A DNA stretch of 64,000 nt from Nitrospinaceae bacterium (lineage in GTDB: Bacteria > Nitrospinota > Nitrospinia > Nitrospinales > Nitrospinaceae). Each line of letters opens with the position of its first letter. Within the stretch, counting starts at the first letter, position 1. Positions 34,020-43,126 of this stretch are shown here, piece after piece. The stretch spans positions 1 through 64,000 of the forward strand of contig JAHELC010000009.1 of assembly GCA_024644405.1 (NCBI GenBank). Direction: 5' to 3'. The notes under the pieces were generated by a model that was not told the DNA's origin, did not search any database, and saw nothing but the letters and a program-made list of their open reading frames with translations. A program made the translations under genes and the position numbers.

Positions 34020-36268
34020 AAAAAACCATCAAAACGATTCTATCCCTACCTCCCCGAATCATTCTGCAAAAAATCCTGCGCTTGATTCAACGTCAGTGGC
34101 GATCGAACGTTGTTCAAAAGTTGGATTTATTGCGTCCCACCTATTCCCAAAATTTCCCGCAAACATCCGCCCCGCTTGCCACGTACTTGAAAATACCACC
34201 GCTGGATCCTCCAGTCGCCGATTCAGAACAGATTTTGTCCCTCGCCGATCTCTACTTGAACCATACCTTTGATCTCCTGGGCTCGGGATGGATCCAGGTA
34301 CGGCACGGCATGGACTGCCGGGGTTTGGAAAATCATCGGTATGCCATGGGATCAGCCCGCAAAACAGACCCCCAGGGAACCTGGCTGAAGCACAGGGTTA
34401 ATGCTTCCAACAAAAATTACTCAAAAAAAATCTGGAGAATGATTGCGACCGATTACATCCCGATCGATTGGCAGCTCGATTTCAAGTCCGGTTATCGGTG
34501 GCAGGAGAAAAAACCTGCTTCACAGTGTTCTGCGACCCCTTTGCCCGGGGTCGATATCAAAGTTCCCTGGGAGTTGTCGCGCATGCAGCATCTTCCACAA
34601 CTCGCGATGGCCTACGGTCTGGCCTCACAGAATACTGAAGGGGCACAGCAGCCCGAAACCTATTCCAACGAATTCAGCAACCAGATTCTGGATTTTATCG
34701 CGACCAATCCCCCACGGTTCGGCGTCAACTGGCATTGTCCGATGGACGTCGGCATCCGGGTGTCCAACTGGCTGGTGGCCTATGATTTATTCAAAAGCCA
34801 GGGCGCGTCTTTCGATACGGAATTTGAGCAGGCTTTCAAGAATTCCGTTTATGATCACGGTCTCTACATCATCCAAAATCTCGAATGGAACCCGACATTA
34901 AGAAGCAACCACTATCTGGCAGACATCGTCGGCCTCCTGTTCGTCTCAGCTTACTTGCCGCGATCCCCGGAAACCGATACCTGGCTGGCCTTTTCCGTTC
35001 AGGAACTCATTCACGCCATGGAAGAACAATTTCACACCGATGGCTCCAATTTCGAAGGATCCACCAGTTATCACCGGCTTTCTGCCGAAATGATACTATA
35101 CGGAACAGCACTCATTCTCGGGCTTCCAGATGGCAAGCGAGAGGCTCTCAAACTCTACGATCCGATTTCAATATTTTCCGGACCGAAACTTCAAAAAGCG
35201 CCATTGCCCTTTTTCCCGGTTCCAGGGTTGGATCAAACGAGCCCTCTCCCCCCGACTCATTTTGAAAAACTGGAGCGGGTCGCCGACTTTACCCGCGCTA
35301 TCATGAAACCCAACGGACAGGCCATTCAAATTGGCGATAACGATAGTGGAAGGTTTTTAAAACTTCATCCGGAATTCCACAAGGCGGAATTGAACGAAAT
35401 TCATGCGCTGTATCAAAATCTGCACGACTACACCGGATCTGAATCTGCAAACCCGTATTGGATTGAAGATCACTTGAATCATTCGCACCTGATTCGAGCC
35501 ATTGACGCTTTGTTCGGAAAGCAGGCGGATTCTCCGGGGCCAGTAGACATTGAAGCCCAAATCGTTTGCGACCTGGCAGGCGGAAAAACGCTTACGCCTT
35601 CCAAGCCAAAAACTTCGACGCCCGACACCGGTAACCGCAATTTCAGTAGTGACTTATCATGGCAAGAGGGAAAACAAAAACTGGATGCGCTTTCTTCGAA
35701 ACAGTGCAATACCTATGAGATTTTTGCCCACGAACACAACCTAAAATCCAGCTTGAAGCATTTTTGCTTTCCCGATTTTGGATTGTACCTTATGGTTTCG
35801 CCCACAATGTTTTTTTCCATTCGTTGTGGTCCCGTAGGGCAAAATGGCAACGGCGGTCACGCACACAATGATGCCCTGTCCATCGAGCTTCAAATCGATG
35901 GCATCGACCGCATCACCGACCCCGGTTCCTACCTCTACACCCCACTGCCGGAGATCAGAAACGCTTACCGTTCCGTCAAAGCCCATTTCGCTCCCTATGT
36001 TGATCAACAAGAACCCAACCCCATCGACCGCCATCTATTCCAGATGGAAGACCGGGCTCAGGCCCAATGCCTTTATTTTGGAAACAACGGGTTTATAGGA
36101 ATGCACACAGGTTATGGTGCGCCCGTATACCGGCTCATACAAGTGGAAGATGACAGGCTGATCATAAAAGACGGCATCGACGGCCCCCAGAAACTGGTGC
36201 CCCTGGATCCGCTCAACCCCACCCACGGCCTGCCCTTTTCCAGCGGGTATGGAATACGTCTTCATTAA
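34004..36268 (+). CDS. heparinase II/III-like protein
   Basis: A 754-residue protein of the heparinase II/III (alginate lyase-like) family, often found in O-antigen and exopolysaccharide loci. The N-terminal alpha/alpha-toroid part contains KVPWELSRMQHLPQLAMAYG and the WNPTLRSNHYLADIVGLLF segment. The C-terminal part contains GHAHNDALSIELQIDGIDRITDPGSY, typical of the family's beta-sandwich. It may cleave or trim a uronic-acid polymer; activity is not proven. GTG 34004 extends the open frame, but AAGGAG (33996-34001) sits 8 bases before TTG 34010, so that may be the true start. It overlaps the glycosyltransferase gene by up to 16 bases. Confidence 0.88.
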   Translation: MSLRLKKTIKTILSLPPRIILQKILRLIQRQWRSNVVQKLDLLRPTYSQNFPQTSAPLATYLKIPPLDPPVADSEQILSLADLYLNHTFDLLGSGWIQVRHGMDCRGLENHRYAMGSARKTDPQGTWLKHRVNASNKNYSKKIWRMIATDYIPIDWQLDFKSGYRWQEKKPASQCSATPLPGVDIKVPWELSRMQHLPQLAMAYGLASQNTEGAQQPETYSNEFSNQILDFIATNPPRFGVNWHCPMDVGIRVSNWLVAYDLFKSQGASFDTEFEQAFKNSVYDHGLYIIQNLEWNPTLRSNHYLADIVGLLFVSAYLPRSPETDTWLAFSVQELIHAMEEQFHTDGSNFEGSTSYHRLSAEMILYGTALILGLPDGKREALKLYDPISIFSGPKLQKAPLPFFPVPGLDQTSPLPPTHFEKLERVADFTRAIMKPNGQAIQIGDNDSGRFLKLHPEFHKAELNEIHALYQNLHDYTGSESANPYWIEDHLNHSHLIRAIDALFGKQADSPGPVDIEAQIVCDLAGGKTLTPSKPKTSTPDTGNRNFSSDLSWQEGKQKLDALSSKQCNTYEIFAHEHNLKSSLKHFCFPDFGLYLMVSPTMFFSIRCGPVGQNGNGGHAHNDALSIELQIDGIDRITDPGSYLYTPLPEIRNAYRSVKAHFAPYVDQQEPNPIDRHLFQMEDRAQAQCLYFGNNGFIGMHTGYGAPVYRLIQVEDDRLIIKDGIDGPQKLVPLDPLNPTHGLPFSSGYGIRLH

Positions 36269-36340
36269 AGAAGCTCCCCTTTGGTTTTCCACGGCTACCT
36301 GATATTATAAAATTACCATTTATTCTCCTGACTCGATTCC

Positions 36341-37699
36341 ATGGACCGCTCGGTAAAAAACCATCTGGAAGCAATCAACCAACTGTCCCAACAGCTGGAT
36401 AGCTCGATCTATCTTGTCGGTGGAACGGTTCGAGACCATCTCCTTGGAAAACCCTGCACCGACTACGATTTTACCGCACACAAGGCTCCGGAAATCGCCC
36501 GGTCCTGGGCTCAAAAGAATCAGCGGGCGCTGGTGCCACTCGACGAAACACCCGGCCGCGAAACCTACCGGGTCGTTCTGCACCCCAATCTATATTTCGA
36601 TTTCACGACTCTTCAGGGAGACTCCATCGAAGAAGATCTGTCTCGACGCGATTTCACAATCAACGCTATGGCTGTTCCCCTGCCGGATTTTATTGAAGAA
36701 AAAGTAAATCTGGCAGACCCCTTTAACGGACAGGATGACCTGCAAAGGAAATTCATTCGCGTCCTTTCGAAGCGGACGTTTGAAGACGACCCCCTGCGAC
36801 TGCTCCGCGCGTTCCGTTTTGCCAGCACGTTGGGATTCGAAATCGAACCGCAAACCCTTATGGAAATCAAAACTCACAAAACCAAACTCAATGAAGTGGC
36901 TCATGAAAGAATCACCTATGAACTTCTTATTTTATTGGGTGCCACCCGATCCAATCTCAGGCAATTGGACCAAACCGAATTACTCGAAATTTTGTTACCT
37001 GATATTTCAAAACTAAAAACAAAACCGGGAGCTCAACCCAACTCAACCCTATGGGATGACACTCTCAATATCTTTAATGAATTGGAGAGAATTCTTCACC
37101 AGACGGATGGCTTACTAGAACAACATGTTCAACGGATTAAGAAATATACTTCCATTAGTAATCGCTATGCCTTATTAAAATGGTCCGTCCTGCTTCGGCC
37201 TTTAACCACAGCCTCTGCTTTTAATACTATTGATTTTCTCAGGAAATTCCGTCTGAGCAATCCCAGTATTCAGTTTATCTATCGAACTCTGAAGTTTTCT
37301 GAAATCCTGCTTTCAGAAGCCCGTAATACCGGTAGAGGTTTCAAAGAGGACTCGACCGTTTATCAATTCATCCATCGCAGTGGCAATGAGCTGATTTCTT
37401 CACTCTTATTGTCTCTTGCCGTCCGGTTGGGAAATCAGGAGGACATCAAATATTTTATTCCCTTGATTAATCGAATCCTCGATTTTTACATCAAAAGATA
37501 TATTCCAGCACGAGGCCGCCCCCCTCTTCTGGATGGAGATGTTCTGAAAAATAAATTCAAGCTGGAGCCCTCGCCGCAATTCAGGTCTATCCTCGACAAA
37601 GTGGAAGAAGCGCGGGTGTTGGGAACGATTCAAACTAAAGAAGAAGCCGAGCAGTTGGCAAAGAAACTGATCGTATCACAGGTGGAGATGGCCGAATGA
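36341..37699 (+). CDS. poly(A) polymerase / tRNA nucleotidyltransferase family protein
   Basis: A class II nucleotidyltransferase of 452 residues. The catalytic head has GGTVRD at 27-32, the metal-binding acidic pair DYD at 41-43, and RRDFTINAMAVPL. The neck region has EDDPLRLLRAFRFASTLGFEIE. These motifs are shared by CCA-adding enzymes and bacterial poly(A) polymerases, and I cannot separate the two by sequence alone. The C-terminal part (about 210-452) is family-specific helical sequence. It is followed by an overlapping esterase gene (ATGA). Confidence 0.9.
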   Translation: MDRSVKNHLEAINQLSQQLDSSIYLVGGTVRDHLLGKPCTDYDFTAHKAPEIARSWAQKNQRALVPLDETPGRETYRVVLHPNLYFDFTTLQGDSIEEDLSRRDFTINAMAVPLPDFIEEKVNLADPFNGQDDLQRKFIRVLSKRTFEDDPLRLLRAFRFASTLGFEIEPQTLMEIKTHKTKLNEVAHERITYELLILLGATRSNLRQLDQTELLEILLPDISKLKTKPGAQPNSTLWDDTLNIFNELERILHQTDGLLEQHVQRIKKYTSISNRYALLKWSVLLRPLTTASAFNTIDFLRKFRLSNPSIQFIYRTLKFSEILLSEARNTGRGFKEDSTVYQFIHRSGNELISSLLLSLAVRLGNQEDIKYFIPLINRILDFYIKRYIPARGRPPLLDGDVLKNKFKLEPSPQFRSILDKVEEARVLGTIQTKEEAEQLAKKLIVSQVEMAE

Positions 37700-38352
37700 C
37701 CGTTCATTACAAAAACGCACAGTGGAATCATAAAAAAGTAATCATCGGTGAATCGGAATTGAAATCCAATCAACCGACACAGCTGTTGATCGGTTTTCAC
37801 GGAGCGGACTCGACACCGGAGAACATGCTGATCCACGGCAACAAACTGAAACTGGACAACACCGTCTTCGTTTATCCCGAAGGGCCGACCAACGCCGGTG
37901 ACGGGCTGTGGAGCTGGTGGCAAGACGGACCTCGCCAGAAGGAAGCGGTCAGTCATTTTCTGGATTACACCGCTCAAATGGTGAACGAAGCGCAACGTCA
38001 TGTGAAAGAGCTGACGAACCATGATCCCAAAATCTGCATGTGGGGATTTTCCCAAGGCGGCGCTGCGGCGCTGGTTTATTCTCTACTCGGGTCTTATCCG
38101 CTTCATAAGGCGGCCTCGGTGTGCGGTTTTCTTCCGGAAATTCCCGACAATGGCTCGAAGCAAGCACATAACACCTCCATCCTGGGCATCTATGGACTCA
38201 ATGATGAAGTCATCCCTTCTTTCCTCGCCGAACACGCACTGGACGAATTGGAAGCCCAGGGCCACTTTCTTACCAAAAAAGAGACCCCCCAGAGCCACGA
38301 AGTCAGCGCCGATAACATAGCTGACTTGACGCGATTTTTTGAATCCGGCTGA
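37696..38352 (+). CDS. alpha/beta hydrolase, phospholipase/carboxylesterase type
   Basis: A 218-residue cytoplasmic serine hydrolase of the YpfH/phospholipase-carboxylesterase group. The nucleophile elbow is GFSQGG with Ser119. The early LIGFHGADSTPENML is the oxyanion-hole region, and late in the protein IYGLNDEVIPS and ESHEVS-type sequence (QSHEVS) give the probable Asp and His of the triad. Natural substrate unknown. Its start overlaps the nucleotidyltransferase stop by four bases, so the two are cotranslated. Confidence 0.9.
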   Translation: MTVHYKNAQWNHKKVIIGESELKSNQPTQLLIGFHGADSTPENMLIHGNKLKLDNTVFVYPEGPTNAGDGLWSWWQDGPRQKEAVSHFLDYTAQMVNEAQRHVKELTNHDPKICMWGFSQGGAAALVYSLLGSYPLHKAASVCGFLPEIPDNGSKQAHNTSILGIYGLNDEVIPSFLAEHALDELEAQGHFLTKKETPQSHEVSADNIADLTRFFESG

Positions 38353-38379
38353 TCCCGCCTCCCGCCACCCCGAATTTGA

Positions 38380-38407
38380 TTGACAGTTCAGGGCCTTCTG
38401 ATATGCT
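38380..38407 (+). promoter_or_regulatory. promoter of the btuF-btuD-btuC-cobQ operon
   Basis: Perfect -35 TTGACA (38380-38385) and -10 TATGCT (38402-38407) with a 16-base spacer. Transcription would start near 38414, just upstream of the cobalamin riboswitch aptamer. Confidence 0.8.
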
Positions 38408-38429
38408 GGCACGCAGGTAAATTGTTCGT

Positions 38430-38574
38430 GTTCAGATGTAAGGAAAGACGGTGCGAATCCGTCGCGGGCCCGCCGCTGTAACCGGGGACGAATCCTGCTT
38501 AACGCCACTGTTTCCGAGGAAACGGGAAGGCGCAGGTATTAGGCCGATCCGGGAGCCAGAAAGCCTGTCTGAAC
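38430..38574 (+). ncRNA. cobalamin riboswitch 1 (upstream of btuF)
   Basis: The first stem P1 is closed by GTTCAGA (38430-38436) with TCTGAAC (38568-38574), a perfect seven-base pairing. The core contains the family sequences GGTGCGAATCCGTC, CCGCTGTAAC and the B12 box GAGCCAGAAAGCCTGTCTG (about 38552-38570). A rho-independent terminator (38623-38649) follows, so high cobalamin would stop transcription before btuF, with low cobalamin letting the operon be read. Confidence 0.92.
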
Positions 38575-38622
38575 CGGCTTCACACACTCTTCGGAACCTG
38601 AGAGGTGAAGGGCAGAAATCCC

Positions 38623-38649
38623 CCCTTTCCTCCCGGAAAGGGTTTTTTT
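38623..38649 (+). terminator. riboswitch-controlled terminator before btuF
   Basis: CCCTTTCC (38623-38630) pairs with GGAAAGGG (38635-38642) around TCCC, followed by seven T residues. It lies between the riboswitch aptamer and the btuF ribosome-binding site, so it is an intrinsic attenuator. Confidence 0.92.
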
Positions 38650-38685
38650 ATTGGCCTTCCGGGTCTCCGAACAGGAGTCAAACTC

Positions 38686-39591
38686 ATGGTCGGCTATCCC
38701 ACTCCCTGCGTGGCACCGGGGATATTGAAACGCATCGCCCTCTTCACCTGCACTGTTCTCTTCCTATGGGTCGAATCCGCATGGGCTAAACCTCAATATC
38801 CCCAGCGCATCATTTCCATGTCCCCGTCGATCACCGAAACCCTGTTCGCTCTGGGGGTGGGAAACCGCGTGGTCGGCGTCACTGATTTCTGTTCATACCC
38901 TAAAGAAGCCTGCACCCGGCCCAAAATCGGCGGCCTGCTGAACCCCAGTGTTGAGACCTGGATTACTCTCAAGCCGGATTTGATCATCCATCAGGAGGAC
39001 AGCCATAAATTGCGCATCAACGCGCACAATCTGGGCATCCGGACTTTCGCCGTTTCCATGACGCGCCTGCACAATATTTTTGAAACCATAAAAATCCTGG
39101 GCGAGGTGCTCGGATGCGAACCCGAGGCCCTGGCTCTTGTCGACCAACTGCAATCGGGGATACAACGCAAGCAAGTTCGCCTGAAGGAGGTTCCCAGAAA
39201 ATCGGCGCTACTGATATTAGGGGACGGCAGCGATCCCGGTGGCGCTTTATACGCCGTGGGCAGAAGCACGTTTCTCGGAGAACTGCTGGACTTGGCGGGC
39301 GGGGAAAATATTCTCACCGATCCTACAATAAACTACCCGAAAATTTCAAAGGAATTCATCCTGCGCCATTCGCCGGAAGTCATCATCGAAGCCGGTCCCA
39401 AGGCGAATTTGTCGCCTGAAGAAAAGGATAAAAAACTTAAGCAGTGGCGACAGTTCCCCACATTAACCGCCGTTCAGAATGAAACCATCTATTTTGTCGG
39501 GGCCGATTATATCCTCATTCCCGGCCCGCGGTTTCTGAACATCCTGGATCATTTCGCCCGGGTGATCCACCCGGAAGCGTTTAAGGATTGA
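38686..39591 (+). CDS. btuF: cobalamin (vitamin B12) periplasmic binding protein
   Basis: Substrate-binding protein of the cobalamin ABC importer, about 301 residues. It has a signal peptide at the N-terminus (cleavage after AWA, residue about 26) and a mature start RIISMSPSITETLFALGVGNRVVGVTDFC, the family's helical cobalamin-cup signature. The start is ATG 38686, with AGGAG nine bases before; the open frame to the left runs through the attenuator and is not coding. The assignment to cobalamin, not a siderophore, rests on the riboswitch and neighbours. Confidence 0.93.
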   Translation: MVGYPTPCVAPGILKRIALFTCTVLFLWVESAWAKPQYPQRIISMSPSITETLFALGVGNRVVGVTDFCSYPKEACTRPKIGGLLNPSVETWITLKPDLIIHQEDSHKLRINAHNLGIRTFAVSMTRLHNIFETIKILGEVLGCEPEALALVDQLQSGIQRKQVRLKEVPRKSALLILGDGSDPGGALYAVGRSTFLGELLDLAGGENILTDPTINYPKISKEFILRHSPEVIIEAGPKANLSPEEKDKKLKQWRQFPTLTAVQNETIYFVGADYILIPGPRFLNILDHFARVIHPEAFKD

Positions 39592-39595
39592 AGCG

Positions 39596-40399
39596 ATGTC
39601 GACAAAAACTCAAACATCCTCATCCCTGATGGAAACAAGGAACCTGACCTTCGCCTACGGAGTCGAGCCGGTGATCAGGGAAATTTCGCTCAATTTTCAG
39701 GCGGGAGAGTTCACGGGCGTCATCGGACCCAACGGTTCGGGGAAATCGACCTTACTCAAATTAATCGGCGGTATTCTGCCCTCCTCTCCCGAAACAGTAT
39801 TCTTTAAAAATCGCGAGTTGAGCCACTACAGAAAAAAGGAACTGGCCGTGTCTATCGCCTGGATCCCCCAGGAAAAACAGATGGCGTTTTCTTTCAAAGT
39901 AATCGATATCGTGCTGATGGGCCGCCACCCCTATTTGTCGCCGCTGTCGTTTGAAGGAGAAAATGATTACCGGATCGCAGAGGACGCTATGAAGCAAACC
40001 CAGGTCCTGGAGTTTGCCCATCGGAGCTTCAATGAAATCAGCGGCGGCGAAAAACAGAGAGTCATGATTGCCAGCGCCATCTCGCAGAAACCGGAAGTAA
40101 TGCTGCTCGACGAACCCACCTCGGCGCTGGACATCAAATACCAGATCGAAATCCTCAATATTTTACGGCAACTGAACGAACGGGAAAACAAATCGCTCAT
40201 CCTCGCCATGCACGATCTGCATCTGGCCTCGAAATTCTGCAAACGGCTGGTCCTCCTGAAAGAAGGCCGCGTGTTTTGCGAAGGTCCTCCCTCCGAAGTT
40301 CTAAAAAAAGAAATCCTGGAAGAAGTGTATGAAGTGAAGGTCAAAATTTTCCAGGATGATGAAGACGGCAGCCTGCTGGTCGTACCGGGGCAATCATGA
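39596..40399 (+). CDS. btuD: cobalamin import ATP-binding protein
   Basis: Cytoplasmic ATPase of the cobalamin ABC importer, 267 residues. Walker A GPNGSGKST is at 44-52, the ABC signature SGGEKQR at 149-155, and VMLLDEPTSALD gives Walker B. It is of the FecE/BtuD subfamily. AAGGA lies before ATG 39596, and the next gene overlaps by four bases (ATGA). It works with BtuC and BtuF. Confidence 0.94.
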   Translation: MSTKTQTSSSLMETRNLTFAYGVEPVIREISLNFQAGEFTGVIGPNGSGKSTLLKLIGGILPSSPETVFFKNRELSHYRKKELAVSIAWIPQEKQMAFSFKVIDIVLMGRHPYLSPLSFEGENDYRIAEDAMKQTQVLEFAHRSFNEISGGEKQRVMIASAISQKPEVMLLDEPTSALDIKYQIEILNILRQLNERENKSLILAMHDLHLASKFCKRLVLLKEGRVFCEGPPSEVLKKEILEEVYEVKVKIFQDDEDGSLLVVPGQS

Positions 40400-41433
40400 A
40401 CGAATTGCAACCATCCACCATGAGCTCCCGCAAATTTGCTTTGGGCATTGGCCTGTTCTTCCTGCTCTTCCTGGCCACCCTGGTGCTGGCACCGCTGATC
40501 GGGCCCACCTCCATTGATATCGGTAAAGCCCTGTCGGGGGGACTCGATGCCGCCGACAACGTGGACGCCGACATCCTGTTCCTGGCCCGCATACCCCGCA
40601 TCCTTCTGGGAGCGATCACCGGTGCAGCCTTGTCGGTTACTGGCGCGGTATTTCAGGCGCTTTTACGCAACGACCTGGCAGCGCCGTTCACTCTGGGAGT
40701 GTCCAGCGGCGCGTCTTTAGGTGCAGTGATCGCCATCAGCCTTAATCTGAATTTTGTAATCCTGGGAATTTCCACGCTGTCCATTGCCGCCTTCGCTGGC
40801 GCGTTGGGGACCATGTTTCTGGTGTTCGGCCTGGTCAAAACCCGGCACGGCGATTTCCCGACCTCCATCCTTCTGCTGGCGGGAGTCACCGCCAATTTCT
40901 TTTTCGCGTCGATGGTGATGTTCATCCACTACCTATCCGATTTCACGCAATCCTTTCAAATCGTCCGATGGTTGATGGGTGGGTTGGACATCACTGACTA
41001 CCAGACGGTGTGGTCCATCTGCCCCTTTGTAATTTTGGGAATCGGAGGCCTCATCTATCTGTCGCGCGATTTAAACCTGATCAGCGCCGGAGTGCAATCG
41101 GCCATGAGCCGGGGGGTGGATGTGGTGCGAACCCAGAAAATCGGTTTCATCCTGGCATCACTGATCACCGGCACCGTCGTCGCCATCAGCGGTCCTATCG
41201 GGTTTGTCGGGTTGATCGTGCCGCATATCGTGCGCCTGCTGGTCGGCCCGGACCTGCGGTTGTTGATTCCCGGTTCCATGTTCTTCGGTGCCAGTTTTCT
41301 GATCCTGTGCGACACCGTGGGACGCACCCTGATCGCCCCTGCCGAAATTCCGGTTGGCGTAATCACCGCCATGCTGGGCGGTCCGTTTTTCGTCTGGCTG
41401 TTGAAACGGCAACATAAACGGGGAAATATATGA
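40396..41433 (+). CDS. btuC: cobalamin import permease (FecCD family)
   Basis: Inner-membrane permease of 345 residues with about ten helices. Characteristic segments are ARIPRILLGAITGAALSVTGAVFQALLRNDLAAPFTLGVSSGASLGA, IGPIGFVGLIVPHIVRLLVGPDLR-like sequence (reading SGPIGFVGLIVPHIVR), and LIAPAEIPVGVITAMLGGPFF. It is translationally coupled to the flanking genes by four-base overlaps at both ends. Together with BtuD and BtuF it should import corrinoids across the inner membrane. Confidence 0.94.
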   Translation: MNELQPSTMSSRKFALGIGLFFLLFLATLVLAPLIGPTSIDIGKALSGGLDAADNVDADILFLARIPRILLGAITGAALSVTGAVFQALLRNDLAAPFTLGVSSGASLGAVIAISLNLNFVILGISTLSIAAFAGALGTMFLVFGLVKTRHGDFPTSILLLAGVTANFFFASMVMFIHYLSDFTQSFQIVRWLMGGLDITDYQTVWSICPFVILGIGGLIYLSRDLNLISAGVQSAMSRGVDVVRTQKIGFILASLITGTVVAISGPIGFVGLIVPHIVRLLVGPDLRLLIPGSMFFGASFLILCDTVGRTLIAPAEIPVGVITAMLGGPFFVWLLKRQHKRGNI

Positions 41434-42935
41434 GCGCCAAAACACTGATGATTCAGGGCACCGGTTCGGGAGTGGGCAAGAGTATCATCACCGCCGCCTT
41501 GTGCCGCGCTTTTTACCGCGAGGGTCTTAAAGTCGCCCCGTTCAAAGCACAGAATATGTCCCTGAACTCCTATGTTACTGAAGATGGCGGTGAAATCGGC
41601 CGCGCCCAGGTGTACCAGGCCGAAGCCTGCGGCATTGCGCCGCATGTCGCCATGAACCCGATTCTGCTCAAACCCAATGCGGACAACGACTCGCAGGTTA
41701 TCGTCATGGGTAAGGTGTGGGGACAACGCAATGCCAAGGATTTTTACGCGGACCGCCCTGATTTTATCAAAGAGGTTACCCGGGCTTTCGGTGCCTTAAA
41801 AAACAAATACGAGCTCATCATCATGGAAGGCGCCGGATCACCCGCTGAAATCAATCTGCGGCACCACGACATGGTCAACATGGCGATGGCGGAAATAGCC
41901 GATTCACCAGTGTTGATCGTCGGCGACATCGACCGGGGCGGGGTGTTCGCCTGGATGAAGGGAACTCTCGATCTACTGACGAAGGCGGAGCAGCAGCGGG
42001 TGCGTGGATTTATCGTCAATAAGTTTCGCGGTGACTTAGAAATATTGAATCCCGGCCTCACGCAATTTGAGGACATGACCGGCAAACCGATACTGGGCGT
42101 CATCCCCTTTGATGCCGAATTGTTTGTGGATGAAGAAGACGCCATTCCGCATCATAGCCCACCCGTTGTGTATAACCACCCGAGTGTGGTCGACGTGGCC
42201 ATCGTGCAATTGCCGCATCTCGCGAACTTCACAGATTTTTCACCGTTGGTGTCCGACCCCGGAGTAGCGGTGCGCTACGTCCGCAGTCCGGTACAGGCGG
42301 GCTGTCCGGATCTTCTGATCCTGCCCGGCACCAAGAACACCATCGGCGACATGCATTTCATTCACGAAATGGGTTGGAAACCCTACCTCCAGTCATTCCA
42401 CAAGGAGGGCGGATTGATCCTGGGCGTCTGCGGCGGTTTCCAAATGCTGGGCACGCGGTTGTCGGACCCGGATCATATTGAAAGCAACATGGGTGAAATT
42501 GAAGGACTCGGATTCATAGATGCCACAACGGTCATGGAGTCTGAAAAAATCACCCGGCGAAGCATACGCCTCACTCTCTCCTCTTCGATATTCGAGCCGG
42601 GCCTGGAGGTGGATGGTTATGAAATACATTCCGGGCGTACGCACTATCAAAAAGAGTACCCCCGGCTTTTTCAGCACTCCAACGGCGATTGTCCTACCGA
42701 CCTGGGAATATGCACTGAAGAGGGGGGCGTCATTGGAACTTATCTGCATGGCTTTCTCGACAACGATCCGATAAGAGAGGGATTTTTGAACTATGTAAGA
42801 CAACGGAAAGATTTACCGCCACCGGAAGAAAGATTCAATTATCGGGAATTCCGTTCCCGGCAGTTGAACCGGCTGGCGGATTTGGTTACGCAATCGATCG
42901 ACATGAACGAGGTGAAACGTATTATCGGCTTGTGA
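41430..42935 (+). CDS. cobQ: cobyric acid synthase
   Basis: Amidates the b, d, e and g side chains of adenosyl-cobyrinic acid diamide using glutamine and ATP. The 501-residue enzyme has the N-terminal P-loop GTGSGVGKS (10-18) with QAKPFKAQNMSLNS-like sequence (reading APFKAQNMSLNSY), and a class I glutaminase domain with nucleophile Cys334 (GVCGGFQMLG). It is also called CbiP in the anaerobic route. Its place in an uptake operon suggests assimilation of imported incomplete corrinoids. Other cobalamin synthesis genes are not in the window. Confidence 0.96.
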   Translation: MSAKTLMIQGTGSGVGKSIITAALCRAFYREGLKVAPFKAQNMSLNSYVTEDGGEIGRAQVYQAEACGIAPHVAMNPILLKPNADNDSQVIVMGKVWGQRNAKDFYADRPDFIKEVTRAFGALKNKYELIIMEGAGSPAEINLRHHDMVNMAMAEIADSPVLIVGDIDRGGVFAWMKGTLDLLTKAEQQRVRGFIVNKFRGDLEILNPGLTQFEDMTGKPILGVIPFDAELFVDEEDAIPHHSPPVVYNHPSVVDVAIVQLPHLANFTDFSPLVSDPGVAVRYVRSPVQAGCPDLLILPGTKNTIGDMHFIHEMGWKPYLQSFHKEGGLILGVCGGFQMLGTRLSDPDHIESNMGEIEGLGFIDATTVMESEKITRRSIRLTLSSSIFEPGLEVDGYEIHSGRTHYQKEYPRLFQHSNGDCPTDLGICTEEGGVIGTYLHGFLDNDPIREGFLNYVRQRKDLPPPEERFNYREFRSRQLNRLADLVTQSIDMNEVKRIIGL

Positions 42936-42950
42936 TAAGCCACAATTCAA

Positions 42951-43093
42951 TTCCCGGGAGTAGGGAAGCGCGGTGAGAAACCGCCACTGCCCCGCAACTG
43001 TGATGGGAACGAAAGCCGTTAGAAGCCACTGTCCGCAAGGATGGGAAGGCACGGCGAGTAGGTCGCCTTAAGTCAGGAAACCTGGTCCGGGAA
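42951..43093 (+). ncRNA. cobalamin riboswitch 2 (upstream of btuB)
   Basis: P1 is closed by TTCCCGG (42951-42957) with CCGGGAA (43087-43093). The core has GAAACCGCCACTGCCCCGCAACTGTGA-type sequence and the B12 box GTCAGGAAACCTGG (about 43072-43085), typical of the family. No T-run terminator follows. The btuB ribosome-binding site GGGAGAGG (43113-43120) lies just downstream beside a complementary ATCCTTC (43104-43110), so control of translation initiation is more likely. Confidence 0.92.
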
Positions 43094-43126
43094 ATTATTC
43101 ATCATCCTTCGAGGGAGAGGAAATTA

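Noticed and set aside
38605-38685. Longer frame of btuF starting about 27 codons upstream at 38605
   Set aside because: It reads through the intrinsic terminator stem and T-run at 38623-38649, and the codons up to 38685 lack a signal peptide start. ATG 38686 has AGGAG at nine bases.
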